Below, one piece after another: positions 37,077 to 55,487 of a stretch of DNA of 64,000 bases. The stretch covers positions 143,146 through 207,145 of the forward strand of contig JADNRV010000099.1 of NCBI GenBank assembly GCA_015499995.1. Direction: 5' to 3'. This DNA comes from Flammula alnicola. Lineage: Eukaryota > Basidiomycota > Agaricomycetes > Agaricales > Strophariaceae. The notes beneath the pieces were generated by a model, which worked only from the letters and a program-made list of their open reading frames with translations, searched no databases and was not told where the DNA came from. Within the stretch, counting starts at the first letter, position 1. Every line of letters starts with the position of its first letter. The position numbers and the translations under genes were made by a program.

Positions 37077-40000
37077 CTACAGATAGAGGGATGAACAAAA
37101 GATAACAGAGTTCGGTCTCTCCAGCATCTCAGACGCCTTTTCAAACTTCTCCTTCAGCTCAGAGTTCCCGATGACCTTCGCGGCCTGTGCCATTTGTCTG
37201 AGCAGCTCGCTCAGTCGTCTAAACACACGGATGAGACTGCCTTCAAACTGATCGGTAAGCTGTGAAAATCGAGGATGAGTTATGTCAGTTATTGTCCGGT
37301 AGAACCGAACGACGATGGTACAAACCTTGCAGATTTCAGAGAAAGACGCCCCGCGGCACCACTGAACGACGGCGTCCATGAGTTCTACTTTGAATGAGGA
37401 CACGTATTCGTCCTCGTCGACAGGTAGCTTGGACTCCTTGGACACCTTAGCTATCCGTCTGGCAATCTCTTGCATGACGCGAAGGGGTGCAGCCAGCTCC
37501 TCCTTCAGTTTCGTGGCTTGTTCGCTCTATCCAAGAAAAAATGTTGAGGCAATCATTTAGTGTGATGATGACAGGGATAGCTGACCTTCTCTGCAAACAC
37601 GAAGCAACTGAGAAGGGCAGCACATTGCTCTGGCGATAGCGGATTGAAAACACCATTAAAGATCAACTCTGTTAGGAGCAGCTCATCTCCCGAGCTGATC
37701 TCGCACGCCACTCTTCCTTTCATGTCGACGATGTCAGCGGAGGTAGTGAAAGCCAGACGCCGCAGCACGCGCTTGCGACACTTGAGCTCCTCCAGTTGCA
37801 GGACGTCGTGGGTCGCCTGTATACGTTTTTTGAGATTGCGGATACGCTCTTGGCTCTCCTTCTTCTTCGAGAACAAAGTGTAAAGTTCAGGCAGTCTTGG
37901 GTCCGTATGCAAAGGACTTGAGAACATTTTCTGTTCCATTGCTGCGATTTTCTATGGCGAACTCATTCGATACGCACTGAAATAGGTAAGACGGAGAACT
38001 ACGCACCTTGACTAGCTCTTTAAACTTATCATCCTTGATGCCCATGTTTTCAATGGGATCCAGCAGCGCGACCCCATCTGGGAACCGCCGATGAACCTCC
38101 AAAACACTCTTCCACACCGTTTCGCGAGCTTGATCTTGTCGAAGATCTTTTGGAAGGAATACACGTATATGGCTGATACCGTCGATTGTCGACAGTAAAA
38201 CAGGCACCACTAGGGGTACTCCTTTTTGGCCTGCTGCACAAGGCTGGATGCCGGCAGGGGTGGGCGTTACGTTGGTTCGGTCCTTCGGCGGAATGCCACC
38301 TGGAGTGCAATTTAGGAGGACATCAACAATATATTGTTCATGAGGCGGCAGCTCCTCAGGCTTTGGTCCTGCTTTGTTCTGAAATAGTCGTTAGTTAGAG
38401 GCAAAACTAAGAAAAGAGATAGAAACACACCTTTGGCGGCACACGCTTTTCATAATTTATAACAACTCCCCATCCGAAGTCGAGCTTCTGGTGTTTTACT
38501 TTGACTAATCGACCAGGTTGCAAGAAAGGAAGTGAATATGTTGGGTGGGTGATGACTTCTCGGAAATCGGCAACCATTTGATCAAGCTGTTGCCGGTAGT
38601 CATAGTATTGCGAGACGAGGGCTTCATCAGGGATGGTGGTCGAGCTTCGTGCTTCCTCTTCCTTTTTCAGCTCTATGCCAAAGGATCAGCAAGAGACGAG
38701 AGTATAACATGGAATAAGCGTACCATCTTCCAGCATAGGGATACCAGCGCTGCTTTGAAATTGGAAGAAGCATCGTTCGAGCATGAACTCTGGACTGATA
38801 CCTTCCACCTTCATCAGGTTCAGAATCATGTTGTAGCCAAGATGGAAAGCCGAATCCAATCTATCCGCCTCGCCCTTGACCATCTCTTTGGCAGCATTTG
38901 GGTCCAATTTCTCGTCGCACATCATGATAACGACACCCCGGTCATCCAAGCCTCGACGTCCAGCACGTCCGGACATTTGGATATATTCACCGGAAGATAT
39001 GTTTCTGAATTCCCGTCCATCGAATTTCCGTGTAGATGTGAAGACCACAGTTTTTGCAGGCATGTTTAGACCAATAGAGAAAGTTTCCGTGGCGAAAAGA
39101 ACTTTGATGAGGCCTTCTTGGAAGAGAATTTCGATGACTTCTTTGAGGATGGGAAGGAGTCCACCGTGATGGATGCCAATGCCGCGACGTAGAAGAGGGA
39201 GGAGATTAGTGATTTGCGGCAGCTGTCGGTCGTCCTGCGCGAGGTTCTCGATGGCATTGTTGAAAATGTTCGAAATGAGATCTTGTTCCTCTGTCGAATT
39301 GAACTCGAATTTTGATAACGTAAGTGCAAGGCCTTCACATTCTCGTTTGCTGAACGAGAACACAATGACAGGATTATAGTTTTTCAGCATAATCATTTTG
39401 ATGATTTTGGATATATCAGACGGTCCTGCAATATTATCAGCAATTAGATGATCATGAAGCTATAGTCGTATACCTTTCTTGTCGCCGCCTTTCTTTGTCT
39501 TTCCCTTCTTTCCCTTTCCACCCTTTGAATCAGCAGGATCCTCGCCCATGCTGTCTTGAAGCTTCCCCATCGCCTTGCTGAAATTGTCTTCTCGGAACTC
39601 GCCCTTTTCGTTAACCACGAGGTAGATACCTTCGCCTCCCGCGGGGAAAAGATAATGTTGTAGCGGAGTTGGTCGGAAGTCTGTATAAACGACATGACAG
39701 GGTTGCTCGTGCGACTTGCAGATCCACTCGGCAAATTGCATGGCGTTTGGAATGGTGGCAGAGAGAAAGACGTAGCGGACAGTGTGAGGTAAAAGGATAA
39801 TGGTCTCTTCCCAAACAACACCACGTTCCTTGTCGCGCATATAATGGATTTCGTCGAAAATGACCCATGCTACTTCGCGCATAATCTCGGATCCTCGGTA
39901 TAACATTGAACGCAAAATCTGTAGAATACCGTGAGTTTGGCATCCTTTAAAAAGGAAGGGACCATTCTATTTACCTCAGTAGTCATTACAAGACAGGTCG

Positions 40001-40802
40001 CGGAGGGATTGATTGTTACATCTCCAGTCATTAGACCGACGTCGCCGAATTCAGCCAACATTTCACGATACTTCTGATTGCTCAGTGCCTACAGATCTTA
40101 ATGTAAATGGCTTCATGGTTGGACGCTCAAACGGATAAGAACCTTGATTGGACTCGTGTAAATGACTCTCTGTTTTCTATTGAGACACTGGGCAATGGCA
40201 TATTCTGCTACAACGGTTTTTCCAGCACTAGTATGCGCGGAAACAAGGACACTCTCGTTCCGTTGTATCGCATACACAGACACCTTTTGAAACGGATCAA
40301 GTTCGAACTTGTATTCGCGGTCAGGCTTTGTGGGAGGGACGTGTTTGGATATTGGGACATAGTTGTAGCCAGGTGGGACCGCCACTTGATGACGAACCTA
40401 TCAACAACATCGTGTAAGTCGTAAACCGACAAAATAGTGGAGATAACACACCTGATGTTTGAGTTCCAACCGCGAACCAGCCTCGGCGGTGCCTGTCAAG
40501 CCAGCACTTGCTGCTACTTCCCGCTTTGCCTCGGTCTCGAAATCATCCAAAACGACAGGCTTTGGTGAAGATAGCCTAGGCCTCTTGGGGGCAGAAGGTC
40601 CTGCCCCGTTCATATTCACATCGGCATCGTTGCCGTTAGCGTGTTGAACACCGTCCGACTCGATTGGTGGAGGGGTCTGTATTTTTCGTTTTTGTAAACT
40701 CTTTGATGTCTGCGGAGCGTGTTCGACCTCCATGGCATCTTCATTGTTTTCATTATCCTCGGTCGCATCTTCGAGAAATGAAAAGAGGTCGTTGGAGTTC
40801 AT
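37077..40802 (-). CDS. MTR4: Exosome RNA helicase MTR4 (Ski2-like DExH)
   Basis: The nuclear helicase that feeds RNA to the exosome, including as part of TRAMP. About 1,070 aa. A low-complexity acidic N-terminus ([20 protein letters not shown]) leads to [19 protein letters not shown]. Helicase motifs: Walker [31 protein letters not shown], motif [68 protein letters not shown] and [15 protein letters not shown]. The arch domain follows ([19 protein letters not shown]), then the C-terminal DSHCT part with RVLRRLAF and [17 protein letters not shown]. Splice junctions that I followed all close in phase, with no frame break. The ATG at 40802 is the first in frame. Confidence 0.95.
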
Positions 40803-41494
40803 GGTAGAAAATGTTTTCAAGGAAGTTGTCACGCCCGCGTTACATCTATAACGTGACTAAGTATCCCGATCAAAAGTTAGGATCTTATCTTATCTGGAAA
40901 ACGCATACATAAAACCCTGATTCGTACATGGGCGTATTTCAATTTGCAGATACATCTATATCTATATTCGCGCTAAGTTTCCCACGCGTACCCATCGTGT
41001 CAGAATCGCTTGCGAGGCCCAAATTTCAGCTTAAGCTGAGTTTTTTGGCACTAAAAGGGAGCTTCGGAGGTTTCTTCATCCTCCTGCAGCTAAGAATTTG
41101 AGATCGTCGAGAGCTTTCAGGTGCAGGGGCGCGTTCTTCTGCTGTTTATATGTTTGGCATCAGCATCCGCTTACGTAAGGCATTCAGTGCTCCACTTCTT
41201 TTGCCGAGCCGCTTACGATGCAAATGTGAGTGGGATACTATAGTCATTCTGCCAGTCCCAATTCATAACCCAGGCTGTCATTAGTACATGCACCTCCAAC
41301 TCAGGGTTCCTAAATATATGAAGAGATTTCTCCAGTGGACCAAGCCGACCAGTACAGTAACCTATGTAAGTACAACTTTAAGCAATTCTGATTCAGCGAG
41401 GATCCGTGCGGAGCACGGAGATGCGCTAGTACACATATATATGATACTGTATTGCATCCTCCATCGGTTCTGACAAAAAAATAAAATTCTTTCT
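40803..41494. other. Intergenic region upstream of MTR4
   Basis: About 690 bp between MTR4 (promoter side) and the 3' end of the chitinase gene, both on the minus strand. Short anonymous ORFs only. Confidence 0.4.
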
Positions 41495-43884
<2,390 letters not shown>

Positions 43885-46426
43885 GTTACGAGCTGCAATT
43901 AGATAGAGATGTGTCGAGAACGTACTGGCTGGGAAACTAGGTATGTCTTCTTCGTAGGGTATTTGTAGTTTTACAGAAAGCTCCCAGGCAGGTAAGAGAA
44001 GAGAGCATTAACCAATGCATGCGGTGTCCATTGATTCCTGTGGCCAGACAAACAGAACGCATGGTGGCTCAGATGCTTCCTTGCTACTAAGTATGTGCGG
44101 GCCAGCCAAGTCAGCCACAATTATACCGAATCAGCCGACGGTAGCCCATGCGTCAAATGAAGATATTTTTGGAGACAAGGCCAGCTTTCAACGACAGAGT
44201 TCCTAGATAGATTCTTCTAAATTGGCCATACTCGACTACAAGTGTGATATTCTCTTGAGCTTTAGTCGTTCGTTGTCTTTTGGCTTTCTGAGACCCTCGT
44301 CAAGGCATTCAAAGTCAAAGGTTTCAGATAACAAGTAATCGGAGCAACTAGCACAGTGGTGTATCGTCGCTAGATAACAGAAGAGAGACCATTTTGGGCC
44401 CTTGCTCTCCTGGTCAAGCTAGGGAAAGTGAAACGGAAAGTACGGGTGTATATCCAAACTTGTAGAAATCCATAGATCAAGGCTCGATAGAAGCATGGCG
44501 GATCACATGGAAAGTATATATCGTATGATGCCCAAGAAGCGTTTAGGGTTTGTTAGCCAGACTTGTGTATCATGCGACATGTTGAAGGAGAAAGTCAGAC
44601 TGAAAAGGAATCAAAACATTGTCATGACAAAGTTGTTGGTAATCGGAGTTAACCGGAGTTAACATAACACGCGGCTCACGGGAGAGATTCCTTATAAGTG
44701 ACTCATTTGAAGTCGCTGGCCCTCGCTGGCCATGCTTCAGGACCTTCAGGTTGATATTTCTCCCCTTGCATCCCCTTGCATGTACCTTCACTCAGCTTCT
44801 CTCCCGTGGCCTATCTACCGGTAGATGTACCCTCCGCATCCGACCTTTTAAAAGTGCAGCCGAACATGGGTTCTTTTCGATTCAGACTTAGTACTCTCGG
44901 GGACCAGGTATCGTCGAAAAGGAGGCATGCGAGTTCACAAGATGCTGGAAGATGTCGACCTGCTTGAACAGGGACTCGACGCGGATTTACCTGCTACGTA
45001 TGTCATTCTCTGTCCAGTGACTAGCTTGATTTAGTTGACTGTCTCCCAACAGCAGGCCCCAGGACTAAATCGGCGGCACTCGCATATAAATATGTGTCCG
45101 CTACGTTTATTTCTCCGAGAAAGGTCTCCGCCGGCCTTATTTAACAAGCCACTTCAGCCCAATGGTGGTTGTGGATTTAAGCCCGCTTTCTCAGTGGCAA
45201 CCAACTGGCAACTCACACGACCTTTCCACTCACGCCGTTCTCTCGAAATCAGACCGCCTCACTTGACGCTCTAACCTCGAGCTGGGTTCAGCCAGATTCT
45301 CGTTCGTAACTCCCTTGTCGATATTTTTGTGAACGCCATGAGCTTAATAGTCGGCGGTCTGCATACTTAGAATCACTTTGTTATTATTAACTCAAGATAA
45401 CGGACGCCATTTTAAGACTCTATTTTTGACTCTCACAATTACTTTGGCTTTACTTCGGAATGCAGAATAATAAGGTGAATAATACACGGACTAAACCAAT
45501 TTCCAACACCGTTTATGTGGGCCTGACCACGATTATTGAGCCTATTTTTATCGCTGCAGCAACAATCGAAATTTATCCGCGACGGCACTTAAAGCGCAGC
45601 GGAAGGTGTCGAATGACTCCTGTACTCATGTGCTGTCGCTTACTTGGCCACACGTTTGAAAGGTTCGGATATACAAAGTCCTCATGCTGGCGATCGAAAC
45701 GACTAAAATGGTCCTACGGTTCACATGCATTATCAGAGGCATAGTATGGGGATAAAGAATGTCATGAAGGTGTACAATGTACTCGGATGCGAAGACAGAT
45801 GCAGAGCGGAGAAAAGTGTATATTTATAGGAAATAAATGAGATTCCCCTAGACAATGAGTGTGAGTGACCGATGAGGCTGAACATCCACTTTTTGCAGAA
45901 ACGAAGTCCGTGGACAATGGGATGTCGATCTCCTCCAGGAATGGAATAAAAAAGAGGGGGTAGAAGACAGTCAAACGAAACAGAATGTATGATGCAGCAC
46001 AACGGATGTTTACGATAGCACAGACGACGAGAAAACCAAAAGAAACGACAGGTACGCGAGAGGCGGTAATCTATTAAGGGATGCGAGAAAAATATGTGAT
46101 GTAAAAGAGAGTATAAATACCGACGAAGGAGATGAAAGGTGCAATAATGGGGGAATGGTAAGCGTTTCCTTTTAAGGAGGAATTTGGTATCCAAGTATTT
46201 TGGTTTCAAGCTCTGAAAGGCCAGAAAAATGGGGTTGACGCCCCATCTTACATGCGTCTGAGATATACGGTTCTAGATAGGCGGATGACTTCTCAGTTGT
46301 AATCGCGCAAGAGATGCAGGAACGAAGACATACCGCAAACTTTTCTTCCCTTTATCCCGTCGGTATCAGATAATGGAGCTCCCACGCTGTACATTGTTCC
46401 TCTCGGAATCTCGGGAAACACATCCC
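43885..46426. other. 2.5-kb gap, nothing recognised
   Basis: Between the chitinase start and the SPG1 3' end. The ORFs are short or low in plausibility (for example a 158-codon minus ORF at 45733-46209 rich in His, Ser and Leu with no motif). A short tandem repeat CGGAGTTAAC occurs twice near 44644-44663. No tRNA or transposon signature found. Confidence 0.4.
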
Positions 46427-47354
46427 TTACACATCAACGTAGACCAGAATTGGCTCCCCTATTCCTTCGATCTCGGGTATCACGCATTTAAGATCAAATG
46501 CTTTTGCCAAAACGATCTTGAAGATCTTCTGCACGTTTATTGAGGCTGACGTCGAGCAGAATATCAGCGATGCATGCATAGCACGGGCAAAACGCTTCGC
46601 CTGCATTGTACAAGTGAGCCACCCGAAATGGACGCGTCATATTGTGGACTCGCCTGTTTCGTGATCTCTTCTTGCTCATCGCGTGGAAACGTCGCGAACT
46701 GGTCGAATTTTGTGCCGATTAGAAAAGGAATAGCATTCTTGATTGAAGATTCAATAAGTCAATCAATATGTTTAATCGTGAAGGAATCGTGTGCGAAAGA
46801 GGCCTTCGTGGTGAAAGAGAACGTACTTTGTTGAAACCACGTGCTTGCCGATACCATTCCTTCACTGAATTGAGTGTCGATTTTCGCGAGAGATCAAACA
46901 TGAATAGGATCGCGACGGCATCGTTACACACAAGAGGAAGCATGTTGACGAACTCCCTTTGGCCGCCCAAGTCCCAGATTGAAAAAGTGATGGTCGTTCG
47001 CCGAACAGATATCGTCTTCTCCATAAAGTTGACGCCTTTTTCCTCGCCAGTCAGCTGCGCATGCAGAAAGAATTGAGTACGTCGACATACCCAGCGTCTG
47101 AATATAGTCTTCGTCAAAGCTGCCCTCAACATACTTCACCATCAAGCTCGTCTTCCCGATCTGTGAATCCCCCACCATTCCAACTTTGATCACCACGCTA
47201 TTGAGCCAGATTAACGAGGGAAGATATAGCTAGAGATGACTGATCGCACACCTATTCTTCTCATCGCCATTTTCGCTGAGCGAATTAGCGCCTTGACTGC
47301 TGGGACCAGCTGCAGGGGGGGTGATGAAGTCGAAGAGGAAGCTGAGGCCGACAT
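46427..47354 (-). CDS. SPG1: Septation GTPase SPG1/TEM1
   Basis: A Ras-superfamily GTPase at the head of the septation initiation / mitotic exit network. G1 lies in [21 protein letters not shown]3 in [13 protein letters not shown]4 in LIGTKFDQF. The family-specific [20 protein letters not shown] is present. The protein ends [15 protein letters not shown]. Exon phases close from [10 protein letters not shown] onward. The start is unresolved: the ATG at 47354 gives [13 protein letters not shown] but shifts out of frame at a run of seven C (47315-47321 on the plus strand), whereas an uninterrupted in-frame ORF continues upstream to an ATG at 47772. Either one base is missing in the homopolymer or the protein has a long N-terminal extension. 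Confidence 0.88.
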
Positions 47355-49065
47355 GATCCAGATAATCAGAGTTCAGAGGGCTTCGTCGTATATCACAGCG
47401 CGTCGTGCTCAATTGACTCGAGCTTGATGTCTTGAGGGCAGGGTATTGCGTCAAGGAATGGTATATGAGGGATAAAAGAGCAGAAAAGGGGAGACAAGTC
47501 AAGACGAAAAAGACGCGTCTTGATCTGAGTTGGCTATGACACGCGGTTATCGGAGACCACACCCAGTTAAAAGCGGGCCCGCAGAGCAAAACGAATTTCG
47601 CCGTCGTCGGTGTCGTCAACAGCGAACCAGGCAGGAGCAATTTCGAAACAACGGCGACCAGGGACAGAAGTTGGAAGCCCGAGGCCGTTGACAAATAATC
47701 CATTACAATCAACCCTGTTCTGTCAATTTGAATTTTGATACTACTTACCTCTTGTATCTTGCCTTCAAACATGGTCTACTCAAACTTCTGGTCTTATGCC
47801 AGCATACTCATTCATTGCACAAGTGCTTAGCGCTTAGGCCTCATTGACCTGACACGAGTCGTCTCGCAACTTTCAATTTTCAAGTCTACTGCCCACTTCC
47901 TAACGATGGGTTCCCAAAAACTTTCGTTCTTGTTGAAGACAAGCTTACATAGATGGACATCGACAACGGTATTTGCAAGGCCCCTTCGATGGGTGCTATC
48001 GTTATGAAAGCAGCTGTAACACGCATGCGCTCCATTTAGTATCGCTTCCCGTTATCAGTGAGCGCATAATTTTACCAAATCAAAACACCATTCATTTGAA
48101 GGTCAAAAAATCCTTATGGCATATTTCAGCACACAGTGGACTCGAAGTCTCCAAAACGTCTTTGCGCACAACTGCGTGCTGCTGTGGAATCATCATCGGC
48201 AAGGCAGAGTTGCTTTACTATAGTTGCAGACCTCATTCAGATTCTTGTCCTCGGTAGCGTCACATGCCTATCAGATTCATACGCCCTAGGACTCGGAGAG
48301 GCGCTAGGGCCCTAAATTCAACACAGTTTCGCACGGCGACCACGCGGAAAGTGCCCTATATGGCATCTTCAAGAGGTAACAAGGTACTGTCCAATCCTGT
48401 TATTTCTATTCATATACAATAAATGACTGCTTATTTTCAAGTTGCCGCTCCTTCTATCTACTATTACCCACAGCCCCAAGATCCAGGAACATAGTATGAT
48501 TCTTTCTGCAATCCGCAGAATTGTTCTTGAGCATGACGGAGACTCGGATTAACTATTTGGTGAACTTGCATCTTGTGACACGATCCTAAACCTGAAGCCG
48601 ATCATTCCAGCACTCAGGCTCGCTTGCGGGGCGCTAGCTCTCACTTCTAACTGCTAAAGATGTTATTCTTCCTGGTTTTCACATCAATCCGGCAGCTTTC
48701 TCGTAGCTAAATCATCCACCGGGTTATATCGCGGCCGTTCTTCGGATTCCTTGTCTTCAGTCTCGCCACGTCATTTATTCTGGGGTATCCAATTCCATTT
48801 TTTCTACGGACACGGAAAAGCCTTAGTGAACCATCCACGAAGGAAGTCGTCATTGCCCCAGCCTTACTGCAATTTATCCGAGCGACAGAAGATGACACCT
48901 ACAAGTCAATGGTCACGAGTAACATACATTCCGACCACTAGCCGCAAGTCTCTACATTCTGCACTCGTGAATTACGCGTCACAGTTAACTATGGCGAAAT
49001 GGAAGAGAGTATTTGACGTGACTTCAGTTACCTATTTGCCACCGGACGGCTCGGTCTTGCGTGCA
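47355..49065. other. 1.7-kb gap between SPG1 and CDH
   Basis: Promoter regions of two divergent genes. The first 400 bp may belong to the SPG1 5' UTR or coding extension. I recognise no further gene, repeat or RNA. Confidence 0.4.
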
Positions 49066-49072
49066 TATATAA
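49066..49072 (+). promoter_or_regulatory. TATA box of the cellobiose dehydrogenase gene
   Basis: TATATAA lies about 50 bp upstream of the start codon and is followed by a C/T-rich leader (CCTCCACCCC), fitting a regulated fungal promoter. Confidence 0.65.
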
Positions 49073-49120
49073 TTCGACCTCCACCCCAAAAGTTCCTTAG
49101 TTCCCCCGTCTCTCAGGCCA

Positions 49121-52621
<3,501 letters not shown>

Positions 52622-52854
52622 AGAACAATACATTGGACCCAATTCAGATAAATATGTATTTACCTCAAAATTCATTCGTTGCGATATCAATTTTTCCTGT
52701 TCAACTACGTTCTTTATGCTCAGGCATTGACGAGTACTGATGCTCCTCGCTGGTGATCGTAGGCCAATTTGTCTTTGCATTATTTAAACGGTTGGCCCTA
52801 CTAGATACAATACCTCTATCCGAGTCGGGGCTGCCAAATTGAACCCACTATCTA

Positions 52855-55206
52855 CGGCCCATCGTGCTCTCGGATGGGATGGCTCGGGTGCTAAACATGT
52901 GCAAAACAGAGGATGCAGTGAAGATGGCGGAGGTGTCAGGAGTATTACCAGAGAACCACTTCGGAGGCAGGCCGGGACGCGCGACGACTGACTCAATACA
53001 CCTCGTGGTCAAAACCATCAAGGATGCTTGGAGGAAAAAGGAGGTAGCGTCGGTTCTCCTGCTGGATGTCAAGGGCGCGTTCCCAAGTGTAGCAGTGGAC
53101 GTCCTCCTGCACAATCTGCGGATGCAAGGGGTGCCAGTGGAGCATGTAGAGTGGGTTCGGAGACGGCTGGACGGACGCCGCACAAGCCTGGTCTTCGACG
53201 ACTACCGATCAGAGACGTTCATCATTGACAACGGCCTGGACCAGGGCGACGCACAATCACTCATTCTTTACATCCTCTACAACACAGGCATTCTCATCGT
53301 CCCAGTGCGGCGAAATGGCGAGTGGGCCTTCGTCTTTGTCGACGACGTTGCGATGGTAGCGACAGGGAAGGATTTCGCAGAAACGCACAGAAAGCTGAAA
53401 GACATGATGACTCGAGAAGGCGGTATACTCGAATGGGCAAGAAAGCACAATTGCTCCTTCGGCATCGAGAAGTTTCAGCTACTGGACGCCGCACGCACCA
53501 CGATACCACATCCATTCATACCACGGAAACGCATACCAACACCCCGAGCAACCATGGTCGTGGAAGGGCACAGAATCAAACCGCAAGATTGTAAAGTTTC
53601 TGGGGTACATATAGACCAGGAACTGAAGTGGAAGAACCAGCAGGCGGCGGCACTGGCGAAGGGTCAGGATTGGATGATACAGTTTGGACGTCTTGCGAGA
53701 CCATCAGGCGGCGTAAGCTTCAAACATGTCAGACGGCTATACCTCGGGATAGCAGTACCGCGCATGTTATATGCGGCGGACATCTTCTTGACCCCCTATC
53801 GCCGCACGGACGGCGCCCACCGAGAGCCCAAGGCAGGACGAGCACAGATCAACAAGTTGGCGTCGATACAGCGCAAGGCAGCCATCATGATAACAGGAGG
53901 CATGAGGACCACCCCGACAGACGTGCTGGACGTCCATGCTAACCTACTACCCTTTAACCTGCTGGTAGACAAGGTACGACATGACGCCGCCCTCCGACTC
54001 GCAACACTGCCGCCGACACATCCACTATATGGCCCAGTCCGCAATGCAGCAGGACGCTACGTCAAAAAGCACCCCACACCACTACACGAGTTAATGCACA
54101 CGTATTCCATCAGGCCGAAAGAAATGGAGACCATACAGGCGACACGCCAGACCCCCAAATGGACGCCGAGCTTCAAAATACGGATAGCGGATACAAAGGA
54201 ACAGGCGATAGCGGACGAGGAGGCAGAGGCGGCAGAGGTACAAATATACACAGACGGATCAGGATACAAAGGAGGGATTGGAGCGGCGGCGGTGTTATTC
54301 CGTGACGGAGAGCGGAAAAGGTCGATGAGAATGTACCTGGGCAAGGAGAGGGTGCACACGGTCTATGAGGGCGAAGGGGTAGGGCTATCGCTGGGCTTGG
54401 AGCTGCTAATGAAGGAGCGGAGAGTGGTAAGAAAGGCCACGATAGGAGTCGACAATCAGTCGACCATTACAGCGACAACAAAGATCACACCAGGCCCCTC
54501 GCAATACATTATCGACATCTTCCACGAGCAACTGGCAATGGCACAAAGACAGCACCCGGCACTGGACCTAACGATACGATGGACACCAGGTCACGTCGAC
54601 ATCGCAGGGAACGAGGCAGCCGACGAGGAGGCGAAGAAAGCAGCAGAAGGTGACTCGAGCAACCGCCGGACACTTCCAGAGCCGCTACAGGAGGCGCTAC
54701 CCCACAGCAAATCAGCCGTCAAACAACGCTATCGCAAGAAACTCAACTCGCTAGCGCGCAAAGCATGGATCAAGTCGACGCGACATGCACGCATCTCACA
54801 GATAGACAGTACCTTACCATCGCGGGCATTCCTCAAACTCACGGCGCCCCTCACACGGAAACAGGCCAGTATTCTCTTCCAACTACGCTCCGGCCATGTT
54901 CCACTAGCAAAGCACCTACACCGGTTTGGCAAGGCAGATGCACCGACATGCCCATGCTGCAGAGAACATGAGGAGACGGTACACCATTACCTCATCCGAT
55001 GTCCAGCGCACGAAAACGCAAGGCGACAGATGATGGCAGGGGGCGGACGATACGGACTCGAGACAGCGCAATTGCTCTCCGAACAGAAATACTTACCCAG
55101 CCTATTCAAGTACATTGCAACAACAGACCGCTTTCGGTCAGTTTTCGGGACGATACCAGAAGTAAACGACGACGGCGACCCACCGCCAGCCAGAGCCCAA
55201 GGATAG
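52855..55206 (+). CDS. LINE polyprotein fragment: reverse transcriptase - RNase H - zinc knuckle
   Basis: About 783 codons open without a stop. The reading frame enters at RPIVLSDGMARVLNMC. The RT core shows NHFGGRPGRATTDSIHLVV, LLLDVKGAFPSV, the catalytic FVDDVAM and SGVHIDQELKWKNQ. An RNase H domain spans roughly residues 458-590, with TDGSG, VDNQS and TPGHVDIAGNEAADEEAKK carrying the catalytic acids. A C-terminal CCHC-like knuckle reads CPCCREHEETVHHYLIRC. There is no bona fide start codon because the element is truncated, so expression is doubtful. The domain order fits I/Tad-like LINEs of fungi. Confidence 0.92.
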   Translation, partial: RPIVLSDGMARVLNMCKTEDAVKMAEVSGVLPENHFGGRPGRATTDSIHLVVKTIKDAWRKKEVASVLLLDVKGAFPSVAVDVLLHNLRMQGVPVEHVEWVRRRLDGRRTSLVFDDYRSETFIIDNGLDQGDAQSLILYILYNTGILIVPVRRNGEWAFVFVDDVAMVATGKDFAETHRKLKDMMTREGGILEWARKHNCSFGIEKFQLLDAARTTIPHPFIPRKRIPTPRATMVVEGHRIKPQDCKVSGVHIDQELKWKNQQAAALAKGQDWMIQFGRLARPSGGVSFKHVRRLYLGIAVPRMLYAADIFLTPYRRTDGAHREPKAGRAQINKLASIQRKAAIMITGGMRTTPTDVLDVHANLLPFNLLVDKVRHDAALRLATLPPTHPLYGPVRNAAGRYVKKHPTPLHELMHTYSIRPKEMETIQATRQTPKWTPSFKIRIADTKEQAIADEEAEAAEVQIYTDGSGYKGGIGAAAVLFRDGERKRSMRMYLGKERVHTVYEGEGVGLSLGLELLMKERRVVRKATIGVDNQSTITATTKITPGPSQYIIDIFHEQLAMAQRQHPALDLTIRWTPGHVDIAGNEAADEEAKKAAEGDSSNRRTLPEPLQEALPHSKSAVKQRYRKKLNSLARKAWIKSTRHARISQIDSTLPSRAFLKLTAPLTRKQASILFQLRSGHVPLAKHLHRFGKADAPTCPCCREHEETVHHYLIRCPAHENARRQMMAGGGRYGLETAQLLSEQKYLPSLFKYIATTDRFRSVFGTIPEVNDDGDPPPARAQG

Positions 55207-55487
55207 TGTCCACACACACATGGGACACAAATACGCTACCTTATCACACCTACTCACATACCTTATCCACTATATTATAGGCTTTTACTCATTCATACAC
55301 ATATTTCATGCGGGCTACGGGGGCTCGCTGTGAGTGACGCTATGCGTCGCTCGTAGCTGCTGTTGCATATAGAAACCTGCCTGACAACTAGATAGACAGT
55401 TAGATTACATGTACGTACTTACCCTACCATATGGCTCAGCCACAACGGGGGCGTTTGTTGAATCAAAAAAAAAAAAAAAAAAAAAAA
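52855..55487 (+). mobile_element. 5'-truncated non-LTR retrotransposon (LINE) with poly(A)
   Basis: The insertion is bounded by a 12-13-bp direct repeat (A)ACCCACTATCTA, left at 52842-52854 and right ending at 55498, and ends in a run of about 23 A. The 5' end begins inside the reverse transcriptase at the motif RPI, so endonuclease and any ORF1 are lost: classic 5' truncation by target-primed reverse transcription. The intact ORF and perfect target duplication indicate a recent insertion. Its 3' UTR carries a nested hairpin (55314-55357). Confidence 0.93.

Noticed and set aside
38545..39379. Long plus-strand ORFs
   Set aside because: They are antisense shadows of the MTR4 helicase exons.
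45733..46209. 158-codon minus ORF
   Set aside because: Composition is biased and motif-free, and there is no splice or promoter context; likely chance.
53028..54359. Several 60-100-codon ORFs in other frames
   Set aside because: Shadows of the LINE RT-RNase H frame.
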